Both the position numbers and the translations under genes were made by a program. Shown here in pieces: positions 36,895 to 46,128 of a stretch of 57,500 nucleotides of DNA. The stretch lies in the NCBI GenBank assembly GCA_021821365.1, contig JAKACN010000002.1, positions 1 to 57,500 of the forward strand, given 5' to 3'. The notes under the pieces are model-generated. The model saw only the letters and a program-made list of their open reading frames with translations. It was not told the origin of the DNA and ran no database searches. The first letter of the stretch is position 1. Every line of letters begins with the position of its first letter. The stretch comes from Pseudomonadota bacterium (GTDB lineage: Bacteria; Pseudomonadota; Gammaproteobacteria; Burkholderiales; Burkholderiaceae_D).

Positions 36895-38448
36895 ATGATC
36901 ATTTATCAGGTTTACCCGCGCAGTTTCTTCGATGCGAACAACGACGGCATCGGCGACCTGGCGGGCATCGAGAAAAAGCTTTCCTACATCAAGAGCCTCG
37001 GCGTCGATGCGATCTGGATCAGCCCGTTCTTCAAGTCGCCGATGAAGGACTTCGGCTATGACGTGGCCGACTACCGCGCGGTCGATCCGATCTTCGGCAC
37101 CATGGACGATTTCAAGAGCCTGCTGCGCAGCGCGAAGGTGATGGAGCTCGGCATCATCGTCGACATGGTGATCTCGCATACCTCGGAGGAGCATCCGTGG
37201 TTCAGCGCGAGCCGCGCGAAGGAGGGCAACAAATCCGACTGGTACCTGTGGGCCGATCCGAAACCGGACGGCACGCCGCCCAACAACTGGGTGTCGGTAT
37301 TCGGCGGTCCCGCATGGCAATGGGATGCCGGCCGCCGCCAGTATTACTTCCACTCCTTCCTGCCGAGCCAGCCCGACCTCAACATGCACAACCTCGCGGT
37401 GCAGGACCAGGTGCTGGCCGAGATGCGTTTCTGGCTGGAGATGGGCGTATCTGGCTTCCGCTTCGATGCCTGCAATCACATCTTCCAGGACCTGCAACTG
37501 CGCAGCAATCCGCCGAAGGAAGACAACGGTGCCGCGTTGCATCCCTACGGCTACCAGGTGCATGTATATGACCAGGCGCAGCCGGAGATGCTGCCCTTCC
37601 TCGAGCGGATTCGCGGCCTGCTCGAGGAATACGGTGCATTCAGCCTGGCCGAAGTCGGCGGGCATGACGCGCTCAGGCTGATGGGCGAATACACCGGCGC
37701 GACGCGCCTGCATTCCGCCTACAGCTTCGCGATGATGCGCCCCGAGAGCAGCGCGGCTTATGTGCGCAACGTGATCGCCACACTGGAGGAACACATCAGG
37801 CCGCCGGCCAACGCCTGCTACGCATTGAGCAACCACGACAAGCCGCGCGTCGCATCACGCTGGCTGAACGGACGCGACCGCGAGCAGTTCGCAAAGGAAA
37901 TGCTGGCGCTGCTGTTCGCCATGCGTGGCGACATCTGTCTTTACCAGGGGGAAGAGTTGGGTCTGCCCGAGGCAAACGTGCCCTTTGAACGCCTGCAGGA
38001 CCCCTTCGGCAAAAACTTCTGGCCGAAATTCAAGGGTCGCGACGGCTGCCGCACGCCGATGCCGTGGACCAACCATGTGCATGGCGGATTCAGTCAAGCT
38101 GAGCCGTGGCTGCCGGTGGACGAACTGCATCGCGAACTGAACGTCGACAGCCAGCAAGCGCGACCGCACTCGGTGCTGAACTTCGCGCGCGAGATGATTG
38201 CGCTGCGCAAGGCACGTCCGGAACTGGGCCGCGGAACGCTGTGCCTGTTCGATGCGCCGGAAGGCGTGCTCGCTTTTTCAAGACAGCATGAAGGCCATGA
38301 GCTGGTATGCCTGTTCAACATGGACGTCACGGCGAAACAGGTGCCGGTGCCGGCGTTCAGGAATGCGGTGTTGAGCCGCAATGCAATGGCCGGCAAGCGA
38401 ACCGTGGCGCTGGAGGTGTGCGGGTTCTGTTTGTTGGAAGTGGCCTAA
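36895..38448 (+). CDS. GH13 alpha-glucosidase / alpha-amylase family protein
   Basis: 517 aa from the ATG at 36895. GH13 oligo-1,6/alpha-glucosidase pattern: 'MIIYQVYPRSFFDANNDGIGDL', the metal loop 'DANNDGIGD', 'QPDLNMHNLAV', nucleophile D191 in 'GFRFDACNH', acid/base E253 in 'SLAEVGGHD', and 'LSNHDKPRVASRW'. It would split short alpha-glucosides, possibly maltose or isomaltose, in the cytoplasm (no signal peptide). Usual homologues have a few residues ('WW+.') before 'IIYQ'. Here the start falls directly at that strand and the ribosome site is weak (GCGAGACA), so the start is less certain. Divergent from glgE and convergent with the second glgX. Confidence 0.88.
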   Translation: MIIYQVYPRSFFDANNDGIGDLAGIEKKLSYIKSLGVDAIWISPFFKSPMKDFGYDVADYRAVDPIFGTMDDFKSLLRSAKVMELGIIVDMVISHTSEEHPWFSASRAKEGNKSDWYLWADPKPDGTPPNNWVSVFGGPAWQWDAGRRQYYFHSFLPSQPDLNMHNLAVQDQVLAEMRFWLEMGVSGFRFDACNHIFQDLQLRSNPPKEDNGAALHPYGYQVHVYDQAQPEMLPFLERIRGLLEEYGAFSLAEVGGHDALRLMGEYTGATRLHSAYSFAMMRPESSAAYVRNVIATLEEHIRPPANACYALSNHDKPRVASRWLNGRDREQFAKEMLALLFAMRGDICLYQGEELGLPEANVPFERLQDPFGKNFWPKFKGRDGCRTPMPWTNHVHGGFSQAEPWLPVDELHRELNVDSQQARPHSVLNFAREMIALRKARPELGRGTLCLFDAPEGVLAFSRQHEGHELVCLFNMDVTAKQVPVPAFRNAVLSRNAMAGKRTVALEVCGFCLLEVA

Positions 38449-38690
38449 CTGCCACCCCTTTAAAGGTCTCGGTTAACAATCCCGTCTTTGTGCACACGCG
38501 CCATCGATACATGACGGCGCGCGACTTCCGCAAAAAACTTCATCTCCTGGTTGGCATGCCGCCAAAGAAATAGATGCGTTCCCTTCGAGACGGCAGTATC
38601 AATTCTTCCATTTGCAAATCAAATTGAGCGCGCCTCTCTCGCGCGCACTAATTCAACGCCGGTAAGTTTGCACGGACGCACCGTTCCGCC

Positions 38691-40793
38691 TCACGCCCTC
38701 GGCCTCCGATTCGCCAACACCACCACACTGCGCCCCTGCACCTCCACCGCAGGCTCCTCCACCACCCGCACCTCCGCCCCCGGTACCGCGCTATCCACCA
38801 GCAAATACCACTTCACCGCTGGCAATGGAAAACCGAACCGCATCGCCTCATGCCCTCCATTGATGAACATCAGCACCATCTCCACCTCGCCAGCCGCAGA
38901 TACGCTCGCGCGTTGCACCGCGAGCGCGCGAGCTTCGGGGTTTTGCCATGCTTCTTCCGACAATCCTTGTCCCTGTTCGTCGAACCACGCGATGTCCTTC
39001 ACGCCGGGCGCTATTTCCTGGCCGTGCCGGAAGGCGTGCGATTGCAGCGCGGTGAATTCGTGGCGTAATGCCGCGAGGCGGCCCACGTAGTCGATCAGCG
39101 CCTGGCCTTCCGGCGTGTGGGCGGCGGCCCAGTCGACCCACGAGATGTCGTTGTCCTGGCAATACGCATTGTTGCTGCCGCGCTGCGTGCGCCCGAATTC
39201 GTCGCCGGCGAGCAGCATCGGCGTGCCTTGCGCGAGCAGCAGGGTGGCGAGCATGGCGCGCTTGACCCGGTCGCGCAATTCACGAATCGCGGGGTCGTCC
39301 GCCGGACCTTCGGCACCCCAGTTGGCGCTGTAATTCTCGTTGTGCCCGTCGTTGTTGTCTTCGCCGTTGGCCTCGTTGTGTTTCTGCGCGTAGCTCACCA
39401 GGTCCTGCAGGCTGAAGCCGTCGTGCGAGGTGACGAAATTGACCGAGGCCCAGGGTTTGCGGTGGCGGCGGTCGAACAGGTCGGCGGAGCCGCTCAGGCG
39501 CTGGGCGAGTTCGGCGCGCTGGCCGGAGTCGCCGCGCCAGAACTGCCGCACGCAGTCGCGGTATTTGTCGTTCCATTCGGCGAAGCGCGGCGGATGATTG
39601 CCAAGCTGGTAGCCGCCGAGGCCGACGTCCCAGGGTTCGGAGATGAGCTTCAGGCGCGACAGCACGGGATCCTGCAGGATCGCGTCGAAGAAGCCGGCGC
39701 CCGGGTCGAAGCCGGTGCCTTCGCGGCCGAGGGTGGCGCCGAGGTCGAAGCGGAAGCCGTCGATGTGGAAGGATTCGGCCCAGTAGCGCAGCGAGTCCAG
39801 CACGAGTTGCAGCACGCGCGGATGCGAGATGTTGAGCGTGTTGCCGCAGCCTGTCTCGTCGATGTAATGGCGCTCGTTGCCCGGCATGAGACGGAAATAG
39901 CTCACGTTGTCGAGGCCGCGAAAGCAGATGGTCGGGCCGAGCTCGTTACCGCTTCCGGTGTGGTTGTAGACCACGTCGAGGATGATTTCGATGCCGGCGG
40001 CATGCAGGCGGCGCACGGCGAAACGCATGTCGTTCAGGCCGCCGCCCGAGAGGTAGCCCGGCTCGGGCGCGAAGAAGGAGAGCGGGCTGTAGCCCCAGTA
40101 GTTGCGCAATCCCCGCTGCAGCAGGAAGTGGTCCTGCAGGAAGGCCTGCACCGGCATCAGTTCGATGGTGGTGATGCCGAGCTTGTGCAGATGTTCGATG
40201 AAGCGCGGGTTGGCCAGCGCGGTGAAGGTGCCGCGCAGGTCGGGGCGCAGGTCGTCGCGCAGCATCGAGATGCCGCGCACATGCGCTTCGTAGATGACGG
40301 TGTTCGGCCACGGCACGCGCGGACGGCGGTCGTCGCCCCAGTTGAACAGGTCTTCCACCACGACGGCTTTCGGCATCGCGGCCGCGCTGTCGCGCCGGTC
40401 GAAGCTGAGGTCGCCGCGCGAGGAGCCGATGCGGTAGCCGAACAGCGCGTCGGTCCAGCGCAGCGGGCCGGAGAGCAGGCGCGCGTAGGGGTCGAGCAGC
40501 AGCTTGTGGTGGTTGAAGCGATAGCCGCGCGGCGGATCGTAGGGGCCGTAGGCGCGATAGCCGTACTGCAGGCCGGGGCCCGCTTCGGGCAGGTAGCCGC
40601 ACCACACTTCGTCGGTGCAGTCGGGAAGCGGCAGGCGGGCGAGCTCCTTGCGTCCGGCGGCGTCGAACATGCACAGCTCGACTTTTTCCGCGCTCGCCGA
40701 GAACACGGCGAAGTTGACGCCCGTGCCGTCATAGCTTGCGCCGAGCGGGTGGGGATGCCCGGGCATCAGTCGATCCGGAATGTCAAAGAACAT
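38691..40793 (-). CDS. glgX: Glycogen debranching enzyme GlgX (second copy)
   Basis: 700 aa GH13_11 paralogue of the operon GlgX, clearly homologous along its length ('LGASYDGTGVNFAVFSASAEKVELCMFD', 'RWTDALFGYRI', 'GCGNTLNISHPRVLQ'). Nucleophile Asp is at about residue 350 in 'GFRFDLGATLGRE', acid/base in 'LISEPWDVGLGGYQLG', and 'FVTSHDGFSLQDLVSY' follows. The C-terminal domain differs most from the other copy. The ATG at 40793 follows GGGAG. It is monocistronic and separated from the glgE operon by the alpha-glucosidase gene. It may be regulated independently of the trehalose genes (inference). Confidence 0.95.
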   Translation of the reverse strand: MFFDIPDRLMPGHPHPLGASYDGTGVNFAVFSASAEKVELCMFDAAGRKELARLPLPDCTDEVWCGYLPEAGPGLQYGYRAYGPYDPPRGYRFNHHKLLLDPYARLLSGPLRWTDALFGYRIGSSRGDLSFDRRDSAAAMPKAVVVEDLFNWGDDRRPRVPWPNTVIYEAHVRGISMLRDDLRPDLRGTFTALANPRFIEHLHKLGITTIELMPVQAFLQDHFLLQRGLRNYWGYSPLSFFAPEPGYLSGGGLNDMRFAVRRLHAAGIEIILDVVYNHTGSGNELGPTICFRGLDNVSYFRLMPGNERHYIDETGCGNTLNISHPRVLQLVLDSLRYWAESFHIDGFRFDLGATLGREGTGFDPGAGFFDAILQDPVLSRLKLISEPWDVGLGGYQLGNHPPRFAEWNDKYRDCVRQFWRGDSGQRAELAQRLSGSADLFDRRHRKPWASVNFVTSHDGFSLQDLVSYAQKHNEANGEDNNDGHNENYSANWGAEGPADDPAIRELRDRVKRAMLATLLLAQGTPMLLAGDEFGRTQRGSNNAYCQDNDISWVDWAAAHTPEGQALIDYVGRLAALRHEFTALQSHAFRHGQEIAPGVKDIAWFDEQGQGLSEEAWQNPEARALAVQRASVSAAGEVEMVLMFINGGHEAMRFGFPLPAVKWYLLVDSAVPGAEVRVVEEPAVEVQGRSVVVLANRRPRA

Positions 40794-40927
40794 GCATTGG
40801 GTCTCCCGCGTGCGTTGAACCTGCTTGCCATGTCGGCAACAGGTTCGAGCTTGCGGGCGGGCATATCGTTCCCCGAAGCGAACAGGATCGATGTGCGATT
40901 GCCCTTGCGGAATGTTTTCCGTGCGGC

Positions 40928-41560
40928 TTAGCGGCGTTCCTTGCCTTGGCCGGGATCGGCGAAACGGATGGGCGAGGCCAGCTCGTGCCGCAGCCCGCGC
41001 GTGCTGCTGTACATCTCGCGGATGCGCGTGAGATCGGTTTCAAGGTCGCCGGACAGCGTGAGGTAATTCACCAGGCGCACTTCCTTGCGCTGGTAATCGA
41101 TGCAGGCGATGCCGAGCGGCACACCGGCGGTCAGCGCGATGTGATAGAAGCCGCTGCGCCAGGTGTCGCGGTATTTGCGCGTGCCTTCCGGCGCGAGCGC
41201 GAGCCAGTAGCGATCGGCGTCCTTGATGCTTTGCGCAAGGCGCTCGATGGCGCCGGTGGACGTGCCGCGCTCGACGGGCACGCCGCCGCAGGCGCGGAAG
41301 AATGGTCCCAGGATCATGCCGCACGCGCCGCGGAACAGGGCTTCCTTGCCGAGCCAGCGGAAGGGAACGCCGACCACCCATTTCGCGAACAGGCCGATGA
41401 CGAAGTCCCAGTTGGAGGTATGCGGGTAAACGATCACCACGCCGCGCGGCCCGGGCAGGGGCGCGAAGTTCACGCGCCAGCCGAACAGGGCGAGCACGTG
41501 GACGGCGAAGCGTTGCAGGGGAGTGGAGACGGAGCGGACAGTCTGATAATGATCGGCCAT
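40928..41560 (-). CDS. 1-acyl-sn-glycerol-3-phosphate acyltransferase-like protein (PlsC family)
   Basis: 210 aa lysophospholipid acyltransferase-type protein. The catalytic H-x4-D motif is in 'VYPHTSNWDFVIGL' at about residues 46-52, and the acceptor motif is 'APEGTRKYRDTW' at about 123-134. One N-terminal hydrophobic segment anchors it to the inner membrane. The 'PHTSNWDF' form is typical of the short acyltransferases found in many proteobacteria, whose acceptor is not always a glycerophospholipid. It is upstream of and co-directional with the second glgX, 134 bp apart. Confidence 0.88.
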   Translation of the reverse strand: MADHYQTVRSVSTPLQRFAVHVLALFGWRVNFAPLPGPRGVVIVYPHTSNWDFVIGLFAKWVVGVPFRWLGKEALFRGACGMILGPFFRACGGVPVERGTSTGAIERLAQSIKDADRYWLALAPEGTRKYRDTWRSGFYHIALTAGVPLGIACIDYQRKEVRLVNYLTLSGDLETDLTRIREMYSSTRGLRHELASPIRFADPGQGKERR

Positions 41561-41709
41561 GATGTTCTCGCAGCAGCCGAAATATTATGCCTGTTTACGT
41601 GAGGAAATGTTTCCCCTGCGCCCTGAACGGCGCGAATCTGTTTCAATCGGTAATGTCGCTGCCGGAGACGAAGCGCAGCCGGTAAGCTATTGCGGACTTT
41701 CGGGGAAGA

Positions 41710-42000
41710 ATGATGAAGAACGTTTGCAGATTGCTATGGCCGACCGTGGTGTTGCTCACCTTGCCGCTCGTCGCGATGGCGGATTCGTGGAAAGACGAAG
41801 GCGGCCACGGCCGCGAGTACAAGGAAAAGTACTGGGACGGGAACTGCAAGGTGGAGCGCAAGTTCAAGAAGCACGGCGAGGTCGAGGAAAAGCGCAAGTG
41901 CAAGGGTCACGTCGAGCCGGAAGTCATGTATGCGCCCGCGCCGCCGGTAATCGTCACGCCCGGCATCACCATCCATGGCACGGTGCGGATTCCGCAGTAG
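41710..42000 (+). CDS. Small exported protein, unknown function
   Basis: 96 aa. N-terminal signal peptide ('MMKNVCRLLWPTVVLLTLPLVAMA', likely cut before 'DSWKDEGG') followed by a very charged Lys/Glu/Gly region ('YKEKYWDGNCKVERKFKKHGEVEEKRKCKG') and a Pro-rich C-terminus ending in 'GITIHGTVRIPQ'. The two mature Cys could form a disulphide. It resembles many short periplasmic 'YXWXK..GNC+VERK' proteins in Burkholderiales, without known function. GGGGAAG precedes the ATG. It is convergent with the PNPOx-like gene, 6 bp apart. Confidence 0.75.
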   Translation: MMKNVCRLLWPTVVLLTLPLVAMADSWKDEGGHGREYKEKYWDGNCKVERKFKKHGEVEEKRKCKGHVEPEVMYAPAPPVIVTPGITIHGTVRIPQ

Positions 42001-42006
42001 ACCGAT

Positions 42007-42948
42007 CTATTCGAAGCGCCCCGTTGCCGCCAGATGGGGCGACGGTTCGCGCAATGCCCAACGCATCGGCAGTGCCCCGCGTCGGAATACATAACGTCCG
42101 ATGACAAAGCGGAGCATGCGCCTGGCGCCCGGAAATCCCGTCACCTGCGGGCCATCCCACACCACCTCCGTGCGGCCGCCCAGGTGCAGCAGGTCGCCTT
42201 GTTCGAAGTCGATGAACAACAGGCCGGCACGCGCATCGACGAGCAGATTGCCGATGCTGTTGAAGAAATTGTTGCCCTGGAAGTCCGGCCACATCAGGAC
42301 GCCATCCGTGTCGACCTGCACGAAACCCGGCCGCCCGCCGCGATGCGAGACGTCGGCGGCGTCGCCTGCGGCGCTGGCGATGAAGAAGGTATCGGATCGG
42401 CGGATCAATGCCCTTGCCGCAGCGGGCAATGCCGCGCCATCGCCCGCCGTCATGTCCGGCATGCGCGGCTCCGGTGCGTCGATCCGTTCGCGCGTCTGGA
42501 TGTACTTTGCGCAATTGCCGAAGCTTTGCCGCACGTCCAGCGTGAAGCCTTCCGCATCGGCGGTGCTCACGATGCCGTTGACGCGGTTGCGCCGCCGCGT
42601 CTCGAATTGCAGGCCGAGACCGCCGAGCGCATGGCCCGGGCGGATGGCGGATGCAATCGGATCGCCCGGCTGCAACTGCGCGCCGACGCGCAGGCTGACC
42701 GGATCGGGCGACCGCACAAAACCCGCTTCGCCCCACAAGGCGGATGCCCACACATCGCCTTGCCCGTCGCGCGCGCCGACGAACAGCATGGTCAGCAAGG
42801 GAAAGAAATCGCGGTGCTGCTGCGGCATGTAGTCGCGCAGCGCAATCGCACCGACCTTTTCCATTTGCGCGCGCACCCCGGCGCGCTCCTGCGCGGCGGT
42901 CTCGCCGGCATGGAATGGGCCGGAATGTATCGAACGAGGAGCATCCAT
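42007..42948 (-). CDS. Pyridoxamine 5'-phosphate oxidase-like (FMN-binding) family protein
   Basis: 313 aa with two split-barrel-like halves. 'FFPLLTMLFVGARDGQGDVWASALWGEAGFVRSPD' is the first, and 'RSDTFFIASAAGDAADVSHRGGRPGFVQVDTDGVLMWPDFQGNNFFNSIGNLLVDARAGLLFIDF' is the characteristic PNPOx-like flavin-binding half. It probably binds FMN and reduces an unknown substrate. It is not the vitamin B6 enzyme PdxH. It follows the glutathione S-transferase gene by 10 bp in the same direction (GGGGAG ribosome site), so the two form an operon, opposite a LysR regulator. Confidence 0.87.
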   Translation of the reverse strand: MDAPRSIHSGPFHAGETAAQERAGVRAQMEKVGAIALRDYMPQQHRDFFPLLTMLFVGARDGQGDVWASALWGEAGFVRSPDPVSLRVGAQLQPGDPIASAIRPGHALGGLGLQFETRRRNRVNGIVSTADAEGFTLDVRQSFGNCAKYIQTRERIDAPEPRMPDMTAGDGAALPAAARALIRRSDTFFIASAAGDAADVSHRGGRPGFVQVDTDGVLMWPDFQGNNFFNSIGNLLVDARAGLLFIDFEQGDLLHLGGRTEVVWDGPQVTGFPGARRMLRFVIGRYVFRRGALPMRWALREPSPHLAATGRFE

Positions 42949-42958
42949 GCCGCTCCCC

Positions 42959-43594
42959 TTATGCCGCCTTCGCGTTGAAGGGCGGCAGTTCGATCATCGG
43001 CACGAAGCGCGGCAGGGCCTCGATGCGCGCAAGCCAGGCGCGTATCGCCGGATAGGGATCGAGCGGAATGTCGCCCTCCGGGGCGCGCACGATGTAGCTG
43101 TAACACGCGATGTCGGCAATGGTCGGGGCGTCGCCCAGCAGGAAGCTGCGCGCCTGCAGCTGCGTTTCCATGATGCCGAACAGGCGTTGCGCGCGCTGTT
43201 GCGCGGCCTCGATATCGACCGGCCTGCCAAAACGCTTTCCGATCCGCGCCAGCGCAGGGCCGAAGGCAATCTCTCCCGCTGCCACGGACAGCCAGCGCTG
43301 CACTTGCGCGGCATGGACGGGATCGCGCGGCAGCCAGTGTTCATCGCCGTAACGCAGGGCGAGGTAGACCAGGATCGCATTCGAATCGGCCACCACCGTG
43401 CCATTGTCGTCGATCACCGGCACCTGTCCGAAGGGATTGAGTTTCAGGAATTCCGGGTTCTTCTGCTCGCCGGCGCGCAGGTCGATGTCGACGGTTGTGT
43501 AAGCCAGCCCCAGCAGGGAAAGGAACAGCTCGGCGCGGTGCGCATGGCCGGAAACGATGCTGCGGTAGAGCGTGATCGGGGACGAGGCTTGCAT
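42959..43594 (-). CDS. Glutathione S-transferase family protein
   Basis: 211 aa from the ATG at 43594, with an excellent AAAGGAG. The track's 237 aa start is upstream of it. The N-terminal thioredoxin fold has the active-site-side '[24 protein letters not shown]' and the glutathione-binding '[27 protein letters not shown]'. The C-terminal helical domain has '[18 protein letters not shown]'. It conjugates or reduces electrophiles with glutathione; substrate unknown. First gene of a two-gene operon with the PNPOx-like protein, divergent from the LysR gene and probably under its control. Confidence 0.92.
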   Translation of the reverse strand: MQASSPITLYRSIVSGHAHRAELFLSLLGLAYTTVDIDLRAGEQKNPEFLKLNPFGQVPVIDDNGTVVADSNAILVYLALRYGDEHWLPRDPVHAAQVQRWLSVAAGEIAFGPALARIGKRFGRPVDIEAAQQRAQRLFGIMETQLQARSFLLGDAPTIADIACYSYIVRAPEGDIPLDPYPAIRAWLARIEALPRFVPMIELPPFNAKAA

Positions 43595-43701
43595 GGCTGT
43601 TCTCCTTTTGCGTGGGACTGGACGATGCCGGATCGGCGGCGCAACGAAGCACCTATTCTGCATGGACGGCATTGCTGAATAAATAGCAATAAACGAAGCA
43701 A

Positions 43702-43724
43702 ATTACTTCATAATATGGAGTAAT
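43702..43724. promoter_or_regulatory. LysR-type T-N11-A operator between gst and the LysR gene
   Basis: ATTACT-N11-AGTAAT is a perfect 6-bp inverted repeat with the 11-base spacing that defines LysR-family binding boxes. It lies 107 bp upstream of the gst start and 22 bp upstream of the LysR GTG start, consistent with autorepression of the regulator and activation of the gst operon. Confidence 0.75.
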
Positions 43725-43746
43725 CAACTCGCATGGAAATGTCCCC

Positions 43747-44649
43747 GTGGACAAGCTCAGGAGCATCCGGACCTTCGTCGAGATCGCCGAGCGCGGCAGC
43801 CTCACCGCCGCCGCCAATGCACTCGACACGTCGCTTCCCACCGTGGTGCGCAAACTGGCGGAACTCGAGGGCAGCCTCGGCGTCAGGCTGTTCAACCGCA
43901 CCACGCGCCGCATCCGGCTGACCGACGAAGGACACCGCTACCTCGCGATCTGCAAGACGGCGCTCGGGCAGCTGGAGGAAGCGGAGGAAGCCTTGTTCGA
44001 AGCCAAGGCAAGGCCGTCCGGCAAGCTGGTGGTGACGGCTCCTTCGCTGTTCGGCCGTCTGCATGTCGCGCCGCTGGTGACGCGTTTCCTGCGCATGCAT
44101 CCGGAGCTGAACACGGAACTGCTGCTGCTCGATCGCAGCATCGACCTGATCGAGGAAGGCGTGGATGTCGCGGTGCGCATCGGACATCTTGCCGACTCGA
44201 CCCTGCACGCGGTGCCGGTCGGCGTCCTGCAGCGCGTGATCTGCGCGAGCCCCGCCTATCTCAAGGAGCATGGCGTGCCGCGGCATCCGTCGCAGCTGGC
44301 ACAGCATGCAGCCATCCGCTTCACCGGCCGCAGCGTGCTGAGCGAGTGGAAATTTCGCGAGGACGGACGCGATCTCAATGTGCGCATCGCGCCGCGCATC
44401 ACCACCAACTCGGTAGATGCCGCGCTCAATTCCTGCCGCGACGGCATGGGCATCGGCGCCTTCCTTTCCTATATGGTGCAGGCGCCGGTCAGGGCGGGGG
44501 AATTACGGCCCATCCTGCGCAAGTTCGAGGCGGAACCCTTGCCGATCACGATGCTGTATCCGCATTCCAGGCTGGTGTCGGCGCGGGTGCGCGCCTTCAT
44601 CGATTTCGCCGCGCCGCTGTTGCGGACACAGAATTTCACGAAGCTGTAA
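43747..44649 (+). CDS. LysR-family transcriptional regulator
   Basis: 300 aa, standard LysR size. The N-terminal winged HTH is 'LRSIRTFVEIAERGSLTAAANAL...PTVVRKLAELEGSLGVRLFNRTTRRIRLTDEG' (about residues 3-62), followed by the substrate-binding domain from about 90 ('GKLVVTAPSLFGRLHVAPLVTRFLRMHPELNTELLLLDR'). The start is GTG at 43747 ('MDKLRSIRTF'), with no better ATG in frame. A T-N11-A box lies just upstream. The divergent GST/PNPOx-like operon is the probable target. The effector is unknown. Confidence 0.93.
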   Translation: MDKLRSIRTFVEIAERGSLTAAANALDTSLPTVVRKLAELEGSLGVRLFNRTTRRIRLTDEGHRYLAICKTALGQLEEAEEALFEAKARPSGKLVVTAPSLFGRLHVAPLVTRFLRMHPELNTELLLLDRSIDLIEEGVDVAVRIGHLADSTLHAVPVGVLQRVICASPAYLKEHGVPRHPSQLAQHAAIRFTGRSVLSEWKFREDGRDLNVRIAPRITTNSVDAALNSCRDGMGIGAFLSYMVQAPVRAGELRPILRKFEAEPLPITMLYPHSRLVSARVRAFIDFAAPLLRTQNFTKL

Positions 44650-44721
44650 CCCCTGCCGCCGGAGTTGCCTCTCACTTCGCTGCCGGTGCTAGAATGCTCG
44701 CTTGCCCACCGGACGTCAGCC

Positions 44722-46020
44722 ATGAACGTCACTTCCAAGCCCTATCACATCGTCATCGGACAACTGCGCGTCGGCATGTTCGTCATCCTCGACCTGAGCT
44801 GGCTGCAGCATGATTTCCCCCGCAACAGCTTCAAGGTCAAGACCGAAGAACAGCTGGCAAAAATCCGCGCCCTCGGACTCAAGCGGGTGCGCATCGACCC
44901 GGCGCGCAGCGATAGCGCGCCGGAACCTCTCGCCCCCGGCGAATCCATGGCGCCGGATCCCGCCGCCAATGCCGCCAATGCCGCCGATCCGGTCGAGAGC
45001 CCGTTGGCCAAGGCCAAGCGCGAGCGCATCGAGCGCATCAACCAGCAGCGCGCGGCGGTGGTGGAGTGCGAGTCGCAATTCGTGCGCACGGCGAATACGC
45101 TCAAGCACATCAACAACAACCTCTTCGCGCGGCCGCAAGAAGCCTACCAGCGCGCCAACGAACTGGTCGACCACCTGGTCGATTCGGTGCTGACCGACCG
45201 CGACATTGCGATCCACCTGATGAAGGACAAGATCGGCGGCGAGGAAATGTATTTCCATTCGCTCAACGTGTCGGTGCTGGCGATGATGCTCGCCAAGCAG
45301 ATGAACCTGCCGAAGGAGCAGGTGAAGGAACTCGGCTTCGGCAGCCTGTTTCACGATATCGGCAAGCTCGATATTCCGGCTCGCGTGCTGCACAAGACGA
45401 CGCCGTTCACGCGCGCCGAGCAGAACCTGATGGAAATGCACTGCGCCTACGGCGAGGCGATCGCGAAAAAGCTGGAGCTGTCGAAGCCGGCGGTCGACAT
45501 CATCATGGAGCACCATGAATGCATGGACGGCAGCGGCTATCCGGCCCGCCTGAAGGGCGAGCAGATCTCGCCGCTGGCGCGCATCGTGGCGGTCGTCAAT
45601 ACCTACGACAACCTGTGCAACCGGCCGAACCCGGCCGAATCGCTCTCGCCTTACGCGGCACTGGCGCACATGTTCGCGCGGCAGCGCAACCAGCTGGACG
45701 GCGGGCCGCTCGGCATCTTTATCCGTTGCCTCGGCGTGTATCCGCCGGGTACCGTGGTGCGACTGTCCGACGGCACGCCCGGCCTCGTAGTCGCGGTCAA
45801 CTCGGCCAAGCCGCTGCGCCCGAGCGTGCTGATCTACGATCCGGGCGTGCCGAGCAGCGAGGCGATCATCCTTGACCTGGAGCATGAGCCGGAGCTCAAC
45901 ATCGCCGAATGTCTCAAGCCGATGCAGCTGTCGCGCGAGGCGCACGCCTACCTGAATCCGCGCAAGCGCATGAGCTATTACTTCAACCTGCCGCATTCGC
46001 GTCCCAAGGCACGAAGCTGA
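44722..46020 (+). CDS. HD-GYP domain cyclic-di-GMP phosphodiesterase (DUF3391 N-terminus)
   Basis: 432 aa from the ATG at 44722 ('MNVTSKPYHIVIGQLRVGMFVILD'); the track's 44665 start adds an unlikely 19 residues. Residues about 8-75 match the DUF3391 domain ('LRVGMFV...LKRVRIDP'). An Ala/Asp-rich linker, a helical segment and then the HD-GYP domain follow: 'HSLNVSVLAMMLAKQ', metal-binding 'FHDIGKLDIPARVLHK', 'HHECMDGSGYPARLKGEQIS' (GYP form intact). The C-terminus has 'PPGTVVRLSDGTPGLVVAVN'. It is predicted to hydrolyse c-di-GMP and lower its cellular level. Cytoplasmic, monocistronic, upstream of nnrU. Confidence 0.93.
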   Translation: MNVTSKPYHIVIGQLRVGMFVILDLSWLQHDFPRNSFKVKTEEQLAKIRALGLKRVRIDPARSDSAPEPLAPGESMAPDPAANAANAADPVESPLAKAKRERIERINQQRAAVVECESQFVRTANTLKHINNNLFARPQEAYQRANELVDHLVDSVLTDRDIAIHLMKDKIGGEEMYFHSLNVSVLAMMLAKQMNLPKEQVKELGFGSLFHDIGKLDIPARVLHKTTPFTRAEQNLMEMHCAYGEAIAKKLELSKPAVDIIMEHHECMDGSGYPARLKGEQISPLARIVAVVNTYDNLCNRPNPAESLSPYAALAHMFARQRNQLDGGPLGIFIRCLGVYPPGTVVRLSDGTPGLVVAVNSAKPLRPSVLIYDPGVPSSEAIILDLEHEPELNIAECLKPMQLSREAHAYLNPRKRMSYYFNLPHSRPKARS

Positions 46021-46128
46021 CGCCAGGCAAGGGCTTGCGGCCATCTCCCGCGCGGGTCTTGCGCCGCACGCTTGCGATGCTGCCGCAATGTGGTGTAATG
46101 GTCTTCCGCCACCCACAAGGAGCGCCGC

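Noticed and set aside
38628-38650. GCGCGC/GCGCGC hairpin between the alpha-glucosidase and the second glgX
   Set aside because: Short self-complementary alternating GC; the following minus-strand sequence is only weakly T-rich. It may help end glgX but is too weak to call.
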